NCBI GenBank assembly: GCA_030847615.1
Contig: JAUMIR010000015.1
Coordinates: 4,481,501 to 4,545,500, forward strand
DNA length: 64,000 nt
DNA from: Gambelia wislizenii
Taxonomy: Eukaryota > Chordata > Lepidosauria > Squamata > Crotaphytidae
Direction: 5' to 3'
The notes under the pieces are model-generated. The model saw only the letters and a program-made list of their open reading frames with translations, did not search any database and had not been told where the DNA came from. Shown here piece after piece: positions 10,653 through 24,000 of this stretch (positions are counted from its first letter, which is position 1; every line of letters begins with the position of its first letter). Both the position numbers and the translations under genes were made by a program.

Positions 10653-11132
10653 AAAAAGTCCAATACAATAAACATCCAGTACACAGTTTAGGGTCATAAA
10701 TTCAATGGGTCTTGAGCTATGTTTTTAAATAATAACACCTCTACATCCCTGGCTGAACAACAGAGCAACAATTCCCAGCCAATACGGATTCCTTCCCTTT
10801 TTAAGACAAACCATGGACAGATTTCATCAGGGAATCCACCACAAACTAGGGGCAAATTAGGTACATTTTAGAGATTTTTTTTCCCCTTTGCTTTTCTTCC
10901 AGCTACTTTTGACAATGGTGTTTAAGTGCATTTTTCTGGAGGGGAACTCCACAGCTTTCATCAAATTGTCACAGGGGTTCAGTGAGGCCCCAAATAGATT
11001 GGGGAGCACTGATTAGATCAGATGGACATCTCTAGCCTTCTAGATCATCCATTTCTGGAGGGAGATGAAAACATCCAAGCAAGATTACACTGCGCAATAC
11101 AGACTGGTTTGGCCCACTCAAAGCAAATCAAG
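10653..11132. other. Unassigned sequence
   Basis: No gene or named repeat. Flanks the Penelope-derived unit that begins at 11,145. Confidence 0.4.
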
Positions 11133-11144
11133 TGAATCCAGAAT

Positions 11145-11339
11145 ATGAAGTCGAAGGCTTTCACAGCTGGCATCCATAGATTTTTCTTGTTTTTTTTCCC
11201 AGGCTGTGAGGCCATGTTCTAGAATGGTTTCTTTCTGACGTTTCTCTGAAGATGCCAGCCACAGATACAGGTGAAACATCAGAAAGAAACTATTGTAGAA
11301 CACAGCCTCACAGCCCGGAAAAAAACCAAGAAAAATCTA
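11145..11339 (+). mobile_element. Miniature Penelope-derived unit (195 bp, two inverted PLTR ends)
   Basis: Begins ATGAAGTCGAAGGCTTTCAC, ends CAAGAAAAATCTA, and consists of two inverted PLTR arms (GGCTGTGAGGCCATGTTCTA against its complement). Flanked by TGAATCCAGAAT (11,133-11,144) and TGAATCAAGAAT (11,340-11,351), a 12-bp duplication with one mismatch. No coding sequence remains. Confidence 0.85.
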
Positions 11340-11365
11340 TGAATCAAGAATGCCTCTGTACAGAA

Positions 11366-11456
11366 GCAGAAAATCACCAAACTGTAAAATTGGAAGGCAC
11401 CCAATTGCCATCTAGTCTAATCTTCTGCCAGTGCAGCAATCCACTGCTAAAACCTT
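11366..11456 (-). repeat. Dispersed repeat fragment (inverted partner of 9.8 kb)
   Basis: AATTGGAAGGCACCCAATTG through TAAAACCTTATTC is the reverse complement of 9,816-9,900 with a few differences. Confidence 0.6.
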
Positions 11457-11639
11457 ATTCCTAGGCTGTGCCATTTTAGCATCTAGTTTGGGGTGATGTA
11501 TGTTGAAATAATTCCCCCTTCTTTAAAATGACTCTCAAACTCCCTGTATCTAGATATGTAGCATCTCAAGCAGAAAGTTAATCATAATCTTTCTGTTGAC
11601 ATGCTGGGCTTGTATCTACAGGAAGAGGTTTTTAGGAAC

Positions 11640-11905
11640 TGTGTTTTTATTTTAAGACATCAGAACTTTCCCTGCCTGCAGCCTGAAGGAATCTATTTCT
11701 GGAAAGACTGTACCACTCCATCTTGTGGACTATAAGCTGGACTTCTGTCACTGTGAGGCGCATGAGACCATGTATAAAGCCATAGAAATCTTTTGAACTG
11801 ATTCAGTTAGAGGCGTCAATTTTGCACACCTGGAATTAGGAAAGGAAGAGAAGTTTGTATTTTTGTGCCCCAGTCCAATGCCTGCTCCACCGCTCGGGCT
11901 TTCAC
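11640..11905 (-). terminator. SELENBP1: SELENBP1 3' UTR with candidate polyadenylation signal
   Basis: Downstream of the stop, the first good AATAAA on the minus strand reads at 11,651-11,646, about 255 nt after the stop. Sequence between is single-copy looking and carries none of the dispersed repeats of the window. The true cleavage site cannot be set from sequence alone. Confidence 0.55.
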
Positions 11906-12068
11906 CTAGATCCAAATATCGGAGGTGGTGTCTCCACCCGGGTAACGGATCTCATGGGCAAGGACTGGCCCGTCTGGCTCTTTCCCAAAATCCACAAGGA
12001 ACTTTCCGTTCACCTTCAAGCCCCCTTTGTGGGTATCCACATCGATCTGTAACATGACGGAGCCTTCC
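11906..12068 (-). CDS. SELENBP1: SELENBP1 terminal coding exon E10 (residues ~420-472, stop TAG)
   Basis: Opens after acceptor CTCTTTATTCAG and ends with a TAG at 11,908-11,906. It encodes [40 protein letters not shown] and the invariant C-terminus SSDIWI-type (here TSDIWI). The 3' UTR continues to lower coordinates. Confidence 0.97.
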
Positions 12069-15000
12069 CTGAATAAAGAGGAGAAAAAGCAATCAGAGAA
12101 CATGGCTGGTGAGGGAATGCTGAGAGACTCACATATCAGGGGAGGGCAAAGGGGGGCCTGGGGCCACATAGAATTGGATGGAAGAGACCCCAAGGGCCAT
12201 CCAGTCCAACCCCATTTTGCCATACAGGAATACACAATTAAATCATTCCCAACAGATGTCCATCCAGCCTCTGTTTAAAAAACTCCAAAGAAGGAGACTC
12301 CACCACACTCCAGGCAGTGCCTTCCACTTCCGAAGAACTCTTACTGTCAGGAAGTTCTTCCTAATAATGTTTAGGTGGAATCTCTTTTCCTGTAGTTTGA
12401 ACCCATTGCTCCATGTCCTAGGAGATTTTCACACGGGCTATATATCCTGTGGCAGGAACAGAACAGGGTTGGGAAAAGTTTTCCCTTTCGGACGACGTTG
12501 ACCCCGTTCTGTCCTGCATCCATCCTACTCCCGTGACTGTTCCAGAACAATGTAATCACGATTTTTCATCGTGAATAGACCTCCCGTTCCGTCGCTATCA
12601 CGCAATCACAGGTATGTGACCAGGAGCCCCGTTCCTGTTCTGAAATGACAGCCACGGAGGGGAGGTCCATTCCAAGCACTTCCAGGTATGATCTGGACAG
12701 CCAGGTAAGTGGTACCCTTTATTTTACCCTCCTTGTTTTGATTATGTGATTTAAAGTGTGTTTTTGTGCTTGGTGAACTGATTTTATGTTTTGGGGAGTT
12801 TTATTTTTTAAATTTACCATCCAGCTGTTATCACGTGATAACGTGATAATGTTTCAGATGGCCAGTCATAAAAGCAGCCTTATGACAGCTGCATTTACGG
12901 CTGGCCAGCGAGGGGAGGGGGAGCCCATTCCTGATGCAGAATTAAGGTAAGTGTGTGAAAGATTTACATTATTCCGTGGCAGGAACAGGAGAGGAGGTGG
13001 TGGGGCAGTAACAGGACATTTTGGCCCCGTGTGAAAATCTCCCTAGTCTCTGGAGCAGCAGAAAACAAGCCTGCTTCATCCTCAATATGACATCCCTTCA
13101 AATATTTAAACATGGCTATCATGTCCCCTCTTCACCTTCTCTGTATGCCACCTGACTCCCAAAATGGGACCCATGTCGGCTTCCATAAACAACAGATTAA
13201 ATATACAATATATATCATTAAATCCATGGATATCAAATCCGTGGATACAGAGGGACAACTGTACATAGTAATACAAATACAATGTAACACACACAATGTA
13301 ACACAGTGAATCATAGTAATACAATAATAATAAATGTTTATTGCTTAGTCCAAAGACCATTGTAAAGAATAAAAATGACATAAAACAATATAAAACATCC
13401 AAACTTTCATACAATTACATCATAATTAAAATTAACTAATTAAAATAGATACCTAACTTGAAGCAGAGTCATAATACAGTTGTCCCTTCATATTCGCTGG
13501 GGTTTGGTTCCAGGACCCCCCATGGATACCCAAATCTGTGAATACTCAAGTCCCATTATATGCAATGGCATTGCAAAATGGTGTCCCTGATATAAGATGG
13601 CAAAATCAAGGTTTGCTTTTTGGATTATTATTTTTTAAGAATATTTTCAAGCCGGGAATACTTAAATCTGTGGATACCAAATCCATGGATGCGGAGGAAC
13701 AACTGTAATACAATTCAAGTACATTTTTAATACAATACAATACATTTTCAATACAAAGGCAGTTGTACATGCAAATGCCAGAAAATGGGGCTGTTGGTAT
13801 GCAACGATGCTACAAATTGCAAATACTCAAATAAATGGCAGCTGCTTTTTGGAAACTGAATTAACAATTTTCCACAGTCCAGCTCTTTATTACACTGGCC
13901 CTCATTTTACTGGCTTACAGAAGGCTGAGTTGACCTGGGGGTGGCCCTGGGGTCTCACTTATGACTCAAGATCTAGCATGAGTTTTTGGCTGCAGTTTTG
14001 GCTGCATTAGCCTACTGCGCCAACAGGGCCCTTCTGCATACGTATATACAGGCTTCCCCCACTTTTCAATGACTCATTTTTCATCAGTCTGCTCTCTTGA
14101 CCATTCTAAATTATACCCTGAACCATATTGTTGACCCATGCTCTGCTCTTTTGACCACACACTGCTTTTCTTTTCTCTCAGTTGGCTCGGCAGGCTGTGG
14201 TATTTTTCACTCTCTCAGTTTACTCAGTACCATCTAGTGTTTAGTCTTACATTTGCAAGCTTAAAAAAAAGATCAAGTTCCCCTTTTCAACACCATTTCC
14301 ACTCTGGTCCCTAAGGGGGATGCCTCTGTGTGTGTGTGTGTGTGAGAGAGAGAGAAGAATTTTTACTAAGAAAAACTAGAACAAAAGAAAGGCAGCTTAC
14401 TTGACCATATCTGGGTAGAACTGCTTGTCCCAACCACTGTAAAGAGAAGTGCTGACATATAACCTCTTGCCATCCAAGCTCAGCTGGATCATTTGGGGTC
14501 CTCCTTGAACCCTCTTCCCCTGAGGAACAAAAGAAACCAGATCTGAGTAACATGTAAACCAGGGGTGGGCAAAGTGTGCCCCCAGAGCCATTTTTATGGC
14601 CTCCCAGGGAGTAAAAAACTCTCTTTTTTTCCCAAAATGCCCCCAGAAGCCCTCTAAGGGGGTGCGGAGGGCATGTCCACCATGTTTTGGGCCATAAATT
14701 GAAACAGAAAGTGACTTCTACTCCCTTCCTTGTTTAAAAGAAAGGCCTCTCCTGGGCTGAAAATGGCTGGGGAGAAGTGAAAATGTCCCTCTTGTCCTTT
14801 AGAGGACATTTGGGGGCAAAAGGGGTTTTTTTGGTGGGAGTGGGTGCAGGAGGGAGGTGTAGGTGGGGTGAATGTACCCCCTCTAGCCTTCCACAGTTGG
14901 CCACTCCTGTTGTAAACTTGTCAAGAGACAAAGCAACAGATCCTCCCTAGGCTGGCATGGGAGAATCACAGCCAAGAAGAGGCTGAAGTGTTTAGATCAG

Positions 15001-18000
15001 TGGTTCTTAACTTGGGGTCCATGGACCCACCCACCCACCCAGGAGTCCACAATGTCTTCAAAGAGGGTCTGTGAAGGCATGAAAGTTGCTTGGCCCACCT
15101 CCTCCCCGCAGGCCATGTGGCAGGAGCCAAGACGAAGGCTGGCTGGCTTGGCCTGCACATTGCCATTCTATCCACTCCAGCCACAAACTTGCAGAAAGAA
15201 GTCAGAGAAAAGTCTTCTCTCCCCCTCCAGTGCCTCTGAGGGAAGGTTAATGGATGGTGAAATTGTATTATTATTATTAGGCATTATTATTAATTTAATT
15301 TTTACTTAGGTATTTATACCCTGCTCTTCAGCCACAAAGGCTATCAGAGCAGCTTACAAATTGTTAAGCAATAGCAATTTACACATCTACACTGCATTAA
15401 ACAGTTTCCAATGTGTAGATTTTCCTTGTTTTTTTTCCGGGCTGTGAGGCCGTATTCTGGAAGAGTTCTGGAAGTCTTCCAGAATATGGCCTCACAGCCT
15501 GGAAAAAAACCAAGGAAAATCTATGGATGCTGGCCGTGAAAGCCTTCGACTTTCCAATGTGTGTTCGCTAATTGTCCCCACAAGCCGGGTACTCATTTTA
15601 CCAACCTACGAAAGAATGGAAGGCTGAGTGAACCTTGGAGCCCTCTGGAATTGAACTTGCAATGTGGTGACTTGCAGTATTGGCATTTAACGACTGTGCC
15701 ACCAGGGCTCCCAGGCATTATTATTATTATTATTATTTTAAATCTTGAGTTAAGTCTTGGGGGTCCATGGCAACAGAAGATATTTAAAGGGGGTTCCTGG
15801 TAAAGAAAAGGTTAAGAACCACTAGTTTAGATCTTAAGACTCTTTCACACAACACTGTGAAAGCAGTTTGATACCACTTACACTGCCCATGGTTTCATCC
15901 TATGGCATCCTGGGATTTGTAATTCCCGGTTCATTGTTCAGCTGCAGCAGTCCATCCCCAGCTATTGCATGATTCGTGGAAAGCAGGGTGGGTGGGTGAG
16001 AGAAGTATCCCCATAGAGTGACACAGAATCATTGCATCATTAGCTGAGAACACCAGAAGACCCCGGTGGATCTCAGGGCTTGATGTAATCATTTTGCGTC
16101 TGGGTACAGGGACTTAGCCAGCCATTTTTCTAATGCACCCATTCTCCCTCCAGTCACTGAATGGCTAGGTGGCAGGGGAGCCTCAGTGGCTGAATGGTGA
16201 GTCCGTGGGGGGTATTGAGACGAGATACGTAGTGTAGCTCAGCATGGAGAATCCTGACCTACAGGATCTTCCCAATGGGTAGGGAAAGAGGGCATGCTGC
16301 CAATGTAATAATTAACAGAACAAGAAATAAGAGGGGCAGGGACGGCTGCCATTGCGCACCTTGATGACGAATGGATCTGGCTGGTGGTCCAGTTCTTGAT
16401 CTTCAGTCACAGTGACAGGCCCACCTTTGATGATGCTCCCACCTAGAAACACCTGTGAGCAAAGAGACCCACAGTTAGTTTCATGTTCTTCCCTCACTGG
16501 CCACCAGGTAGAGCCACGTCAACTTCAACTTCAGGCCCAGTCTACACAACAGGAAAAAAAATCCATTTTGGGGGTGAAAAATTCGAAAAGGGAGCCGTTC
16601 AAATGTGTACAATCTGCTTAGGCAATTTTTTACCCCCCCCCCTAAACTCCGTATGACCCACCCATGCCCAGCTGGCTGGAGCGAGCAACCCAAGAAGCGG
16701 TTTTAAATCTCCTGTTACTTTTTTTATTTATTTAAAAAGGTGCCTGCCATTCGAACAGCTGTGGTTACATATTTATATTTTAAAATGAAAATGAAAAACC
16801 GTATCACAGACTTACCAGATCCTTGCCGAGCTGGGAATCCAACATGGTGGCCACAGATCCTTTCCCTCTTTCCTAGTCCCGCCCCCTCTACCCAACCAGA
16901 CAATAAGATTGCACTCCTGTCCGCATTTGTGCGAATAGGAGTGTACAAACAACCAATCATTTGGAAGTCACATGGATTAATCCCTGAGATCCGGAATTTT
17001 TTCCGAATGCCAGAATGCCAGACTTAATGGGGGAATCCATGGCCCCCCTTCCGAATGAAACAGTTACATTCGAAAGTTCGTCTGTACAGATCATCGATCT
17101 TTCGAACGCCATACGGATTTTTTTCATCATGTAGACAGGACCTCAGACTTGTTAGTCTTTGGCTTAAGTGGCAGCTGGTGGCTCCAATTGTGAATGGGGC
17201 AGTGAATCTGCTCTGGAATTTAGTAAGAACCTTTGTGATAAAAATAATAAAAATAGAAGCCCTCAAAATTCCCTGTTCCTTAGGAGGAGAAATATCTAAC
17301 TAAACAATTATAGCGGCACATGCAGTGATTGCATATGGCTGGAAGGATAAAGAATGGAGGAACTGTAATAGATGGGAGCAATATATATCAGAGTATATGA
17401 TGTTTGAATTTTATAACGGAAAAAAGGAGGATTTATTTTGGTCAATTGAAAGAAGAGGTTTGTCTTAGTAACTGGAGAATAATGATTGAGTTTGTTGAGG
17501 AGAGGAAGGGGTATGAGAATTTTAAGGAAATAGTTTAAAAGGTTTTCCACATGAGAGAAAAAGGTAATTAATAAATAAACACCAGTCCTGGGATAGGTGG
17601 GAGGGAGGGGGCATTGTACAAAGGAAATATTATGTATGTATATGAGAGATTTGTTAAAAGCTGAGTATAGTTTTGAGATAGGATGTAATAATTTGTTGGT
17701 ATATAAGGTAATATTGTTGTATTAATAAACTCATATAATTTTTAAAAAAAAAATAAAGGAAATTTCCTTTTCCTTTTGTACTTAAAGTGCAGAAGTCTCC
17801 ATGACTGGAAAATGAAAAGGCCACATAGGCAATAGGTGAACTTTTGTCCCTCACAGCCCTGTCTTTTCCTTTCTTACAAGTCTTAATCCCTGATTTACAA
17901 ATGTTAGTCAAGAGATTCCTTGCTGAAGTGATCAATTATTTGCTGTAAGCATCCAAACTTCCTGTTGACTAAATTTCACATATTTGATGTAAAGTCGAAG

Positions 18001-21000
18001 GCTTTGAAAAGCAAGCCCTGGAAGCAGCACCAAAAAAGCCCACAACATGGTTCCGATATGTGGATGACACTTTCACCATTTGGAACCACGGAGAAGAAGA
18101 TTTGGTCTCATTCCTGAACCAGCTGAACAGTATCCACCCAAATATCCAATTCATGATGGAAAAAGAGAAGGAAGGAAGACTGCCATTCTTGGATGTCCTA
18201 GTCAACAGCAAACCAAACCAATGGTTAGGCCACAAGGTATACAGAAAACCCCCCCACACGGACAGATATTTACACAAGAACTCCAATCATCACCCAGGAC
18301 AAAAAAGAAGCACAATAAAAAAATTGGCAGGCCGTGCAAAAAGGATCTGCGAACCCCACTACCTGGAGGCGAACTGAGGCACCTGAACTGGGCCCTACAG
18401 GCTAATGGTTACTCCAGATCAGAGATCACAAGAGCAGCCAGACCCAGAAAAACCACAGGAATGAAGAAGAAAAACAGCCACCCAAAGGGAAGGTATTTTT
18501 ACCATACATCAAAGGAGTCACTGACAGAATAGGGAAACTGATGAGGAAACACAACCTCCAAACAATCTGTAGACCAACTACAAAAATCCAAGAAATGCTA
18601 CGCTCAGCAAAGGACAAAAGAGACCCTCTCATAGCTGCAGGAGTTTACCGCATACCATGCAGCTGTGGACAAGTTTACATAGGGACCATTAAACGCAGTG
18701 TGCAAACACGAATCAAGGAACATGAGAGACACTGCAGACTGGGCCAGCCAGAAAAATCAGCAGTAGCAGAACATGTGATAAACCAACCAGGACACAAAAT
18801 GCTATTTGAAAACACAGAAATCCTGGACCAGGCCAACAACTATCATGTCAGAATGCACAGAGAAGCTATTGAGATCCACAAACACCTGGACAACTTCAAC
18901 AGGAAAGAAGAAACCTAAAAAGCAAACAAAACCTGGCTGCCAGTTTTGAAAAACAATAAAATTAAAACTCAATACTTACAAAGGAATTCCTTTGTAATAA
19001 AGGGATTAAAAAATGGAAACTGTGAGATTAAAATAAGAGCATACACTGATGATTTAGTTTTAATCTTAGAAGATCCACATGAAAATATTGAAGAAATTAT
19101 GAGTATATTGAAAACTTTTGAGGAAGTGTCTGGATTGCAAATAAATAGGAGCAAAACATCCATGTTCCCAATCAATTTGAGTGGGCAAGAAAAGGAGAAA
19201 ATAGAACAAAAGACTGAGTTTAAATGGGAAAATAAGATCAAATATCTGGGAATAATATTAACAAATAATAATAGTGATTTAATCAAGTATAATTACCATA
19301 AAATGTGGAATGAAACAAAGAAATTATTTGAAAGCTGGACTAGATTGAAACTCTCACTTCTTGGTCGGTTAGCAGCTATAAAAATGAATATATTACCTAA
19401 AGCACTTCCGTACTTTTGTTCCAGATGATCCCTATAATAAGCAATGATGGTATCTTGTATGATTGGCAGAAGGAACTGAGTAAATTCATTTGGACAGGCC
19501 ATAAACCAAGAATAAAGTTAAAATATCTGCAAGACATAAAAGAAAGGGGAGGCTTAGGTCTCCCCAATTTAAAATTATATTTACATGCTAGTTGTTTAAA
19601 CTGGCTTAAGAAATGGTGTGACTTAAAAGATGAAACAATATTAATGGTTGAAAGAGATAAAATGAGATTTGGATGGCATGCCTATATTTGGTTTAACAAA
19701 GAATCAGTAAATAAGGACTTCAATTACCACTATTTACGGAAACCACTCTAGTGTGGAAGAAATATAAAAGCCGGTGTTTATCAAAAACCCCAATCTGGAT
19801 ATCTCCGCGTGAAGCCTTCTATAGGAGGGGGAAAGTGCGAGATGTTAAATGGCTAAAATACAAAGATTTGAAAAGATGGGAAGGGAGTAGACCAGAAATT
19901 AAAACACAAGAGGAGTTAAAGGCTGATGGAATCACCTGTCACTGGTTACTATACAGGCAAGTCCGTGAGAGGTTAATGCAACATATTAGACCTTTATGGA
20001 ATAAAACAAAATAACTCAGAGTTGGAAGAGATTATAATCTCAGAAGACACAAAAATACTAGCTAAAATAGGAGGGGCAAGATGGCAACGGACTAACAACT
20101 TCTGAATTGTCCTCCCACTAACATCTGGCATTACCACCTATATATACCTCCAAAATGCCATCCAAAGGCAAGAAAAGAAATCGGACGAGCCCCTGTAGTA
20201 ATAATGACAATCAGGAACCCTCCAAAGCAGAAAAACAGATGAGGATTGACTCACTCTTCCCAGCGGCAGAGACAACACAGCCCGTGAGTAACAGATCTGT
20301 AACAACAGCTCCTTCTTTACTCCTTAAGCCATCACAGACACTTGAACTAAACAAAACAGCCTCCCCAATTCCTCAAAGTGTAAATATAAATTATGGGACA
20401 GAGCAAGTTGATAACAATGTTGATAACAAAGTCAAACTCCCGGAGCTTGGAAGCATTCCCTACAATAACAGCGCTCAGCTCTTTTATGTTTTCTGCAAAC
20501 TGTCCATAGAGACATTGATTCTTATTTTGCAAAGATTAAACAACATTACAAATAAGCTTTCCCAACAAGATTTTCAAAGGCAAAACCCATATGGTACACA
20601 GGGGGTTAAAAATGTAGCAGATTTGGAGGAAATGACGTGCCCTGCCATGTCACAGGATGCAGTTAATCACAGCCGAGTGTTAAAAAAAAATCAGCTCCTG
20701 TTGCAAATGCATCACAACAGGCACATGTGGAACGGATGGAATGGAAAGAAGGCTGTTGTGAGATATCTTTCCCAACTTTTAAACATGCACAGCAGAACAA
20801 TTGATTTAACAGACTGCCACTTTTTACCCAGCTCAAGAGCTACTAAGTGAATTTTTCTGACCTTTAGCCAGGCAAATATTCCTAACAGGCTGTTACGGGA
20901 AAGAAATTTCCTCTGGAACGCACATTATATAGAAATTAACAGAGTTTTCAAGGATGAGATAGTCCGTGACCTCATCACAGGGAAAACAGCAACAATAACA

Positions 21001-24000
21001 CAAAGAAGCAATAATTCTGCACACCAAGAGGGAGAACCTAAACACACCTTAAAGGAAGAAGCTCAGGCTATAAATCAAGAAGTAATTAAACTGAGAGAAA
21101 AACTCGCAGAAATTTGGGAACACACTCCCACAATACAGCTGATGAGAGATACCATCCTGAGTCAATCAAACAGCAATCCAGCCCCATTGAAATCAGCCCC
21201 CCCTCACAGAAAACTGTCAGTGCATTTCTCTGATTTCTCTGATAATGAAAGCGAAAGTGATGACTTTCTACTTATAATCAAGGAAACCTTGAAATCCTGA
21301 GTTGTAGCCAACACCCCTTCACAAATGCAATATACTGCAGATGCACCCCCATCTACAATTAAACACCAGGGGACTCAAACATCCCTATGCAAACCTAGCT
21401 CAAGGGAAAAACAGTCTTCACTGCCACCTACCTCATCTCCTAAGCCAAAGAATACCCCCCTCACTAAAGAGATGGGATCCTTGCTTGCTTGTGATCCTCA
21501 TTTCACTTCCCATGCTGCATTGGTTCTTCCAATCTCCCTTCCAGAACAGGCAGGGCAGGAAGAACAGGAATATGATTCACTATCCCTCCATCCACAGAGG
21601 AGGATACAGCCACAGTCAAACCAGTCATTTAACCAACTGCCATCAGATGAATTACCCATTCAGCCTGTGCCCTGCAATGCGACTGCCTGACTTCCAACAG
21701 ACCAGCACAAGGTGACCCTTATGACCTGGAACATCGCTGGGTGGCAGATGGCCCACAGAGATCCCTGTCCTAATGACTTCTTCACCCAATATGACATTAT
21801 ACTGATCCAGGAAACATGGACTAATAAGGATCTGTTATTAAATAGCTTTCACTCATTCTCAATTCCGGCAGATCCAGGGAAAAAGCATGGAAGAGCTAGA
21901 GGCGTCCTGGGCGTCCTGGTCTCCACCACCCTACGTGCCATAACAAGGCCTCTTTCCACTTTTAAAACACATGCCATGGCAGTGCTGATTCAATTTAACT
22001 ATTGTACTTTGCTGATAATAAATGCCTACATGCCTCCAATGAAGAAGAAATCCCAAATCAGAGGCCTGTGGGCTGAATTGGAATCATATACTGCTAATCT
22101 CATGTTGCAGAACCCAAATGCATTTGTAATTTTGGGGGGTGATTTGAATGCCAGACTGGGCCCCAACAATCATACCCTATATGCCCATTACAAATGCCCT
22201 CCCCCTGATTTTGAAGATGATGGAACCCACCTCATCCGATGCTCAAAGGACAAGAAATCAAATTTTGCAGGACTTTGTCTGGATCAAACAGCATTCAGGC
22301 TGAACCTTCAAATCTTAAATGGTGCCCTGAAAAATGACTGCCCAGCTGAATTCACTTATCTCTCTGGATCCAGAATGAGTGCCATTGATTACATAATCAT
22401 TTCCAGGGACCTTCTTCCCTGTGCCAAGGAATTAGAAGTTATGCCCAGATTTGAAAGTGATCATTTACCAATTCGGTTACATCTTAGCAACTTCACTCAG
22501 GAGACACACACCAGGGAGCACTATCATCTCTCTGTGACACCATCAGGAAGGACTTATTGCCGAGCTAAATGGACCCCCCAACTAAACCAAACAATAAATG
22601 AGGTATTGGCTTCAGACCAACTTCAGCATCTTAGGATTGCCCTGATATCAGCTGAGTCCCTTGATGAAATCTTGGAAAATTACAATACACTTACCCAAGC
22701 TCTACACCAATATCTAATCTGTCAAAATTGCGCACATCAGCGGAAACAACAACAGCACCACTCCAAACCATGGTTTGACAAGGAATGTGTTAATGCTAAA
22801 AAAGCCCTCATTGATATTTATCAGGGTTACCTATCTAATAACATTCCAGATGCTGCACCAATGCTGCTTCAGCAGAAAAGAGACTACAAAAAGTTGCTGA
22901 GGAACAAGAAAAAAGAAGCCATGAAGAATGACTGGACACAACTTATCCAGGCAGTCAGATCCAACAACACAGCTCTATTCTGGCATATTACATCAAGTTC
23001 CCAGAAATTTGGGCCAGCTACAGTGGATTGTCACATCCCTCCAGGGATATGGGAGGATCACTTTCAAGCACTTTATAAGGACAACTACATTGAAAGGGGA
23101 TGCACTAGCCAAAATATAGAAAATATCCAAAGGTGGCCACCAGTGACAGCGACAGAGATCAAGAACCTTGTAGCCCAGCTGAGAATGGGGAAGGCTCCAG
23201 GAGAAGACTTAATACCTGCAGAAGCCATTAAAAACAACCTTGAATTTTGGGCCCCTATCCTGGCCTCACTTTTCACCTGTATCGACAAATATGGTTGAGC
23301 ACCCAAGGATTGGGGTCTTGCAATCATCATCCCCATATACAAAAAAGGAAGCAAGGATGATCCTGTCAACTACAGACCAATTAGTCTCCTCGGTACAATC
23401 AGCAAACTCTATGCAAGACACTTACAGTGGAAATTTCAGACCTGGTTGGAACAAGAAAACATACTTGCAGAAGAACAAGCTGGCTTTAGGGAAGGCCCTC
23501 CACCATAGATCAGTGCCTTGTACTCCACCACCTTATTGAAAAATACTCCACCTGCAGCACAGTTTCTCTCTATGCTGCCTTCATAGACTTTAAAGCAGCT
23601 TTTGACTCTATATCCCGAACCAAACTGTGGAAAAAACTGGAGGCTTCTTCGATCGACCGACGTTTACTCCATCTAATTCGTATGCTGCATGAAGGGACCT
23701 CATTAAAAGTAAGATGTAACCCCCAGGGACATCTCACCAATGACATTGTCACTGAGAAGGGTGTCAAGCAAGGTTGCATTCTAGCTCCACTCCTGTTTAA
23801 CTTCTACATCAATGATTTGGTGGATCACCTCAACAACACTAACTTCCACCCCCCAAAATTAAAGGGAAGGCATATTTCAACGCTGCTTTATGCGGATGAT
23901 GCAGCAGTACTTTCAAGAACTCCCATTGGACTAAAAAGAGCCCTAAGAGCACTAACACAATATTGCAGAATGGAACAGCTAGAACTCAACTATCAAAAAA

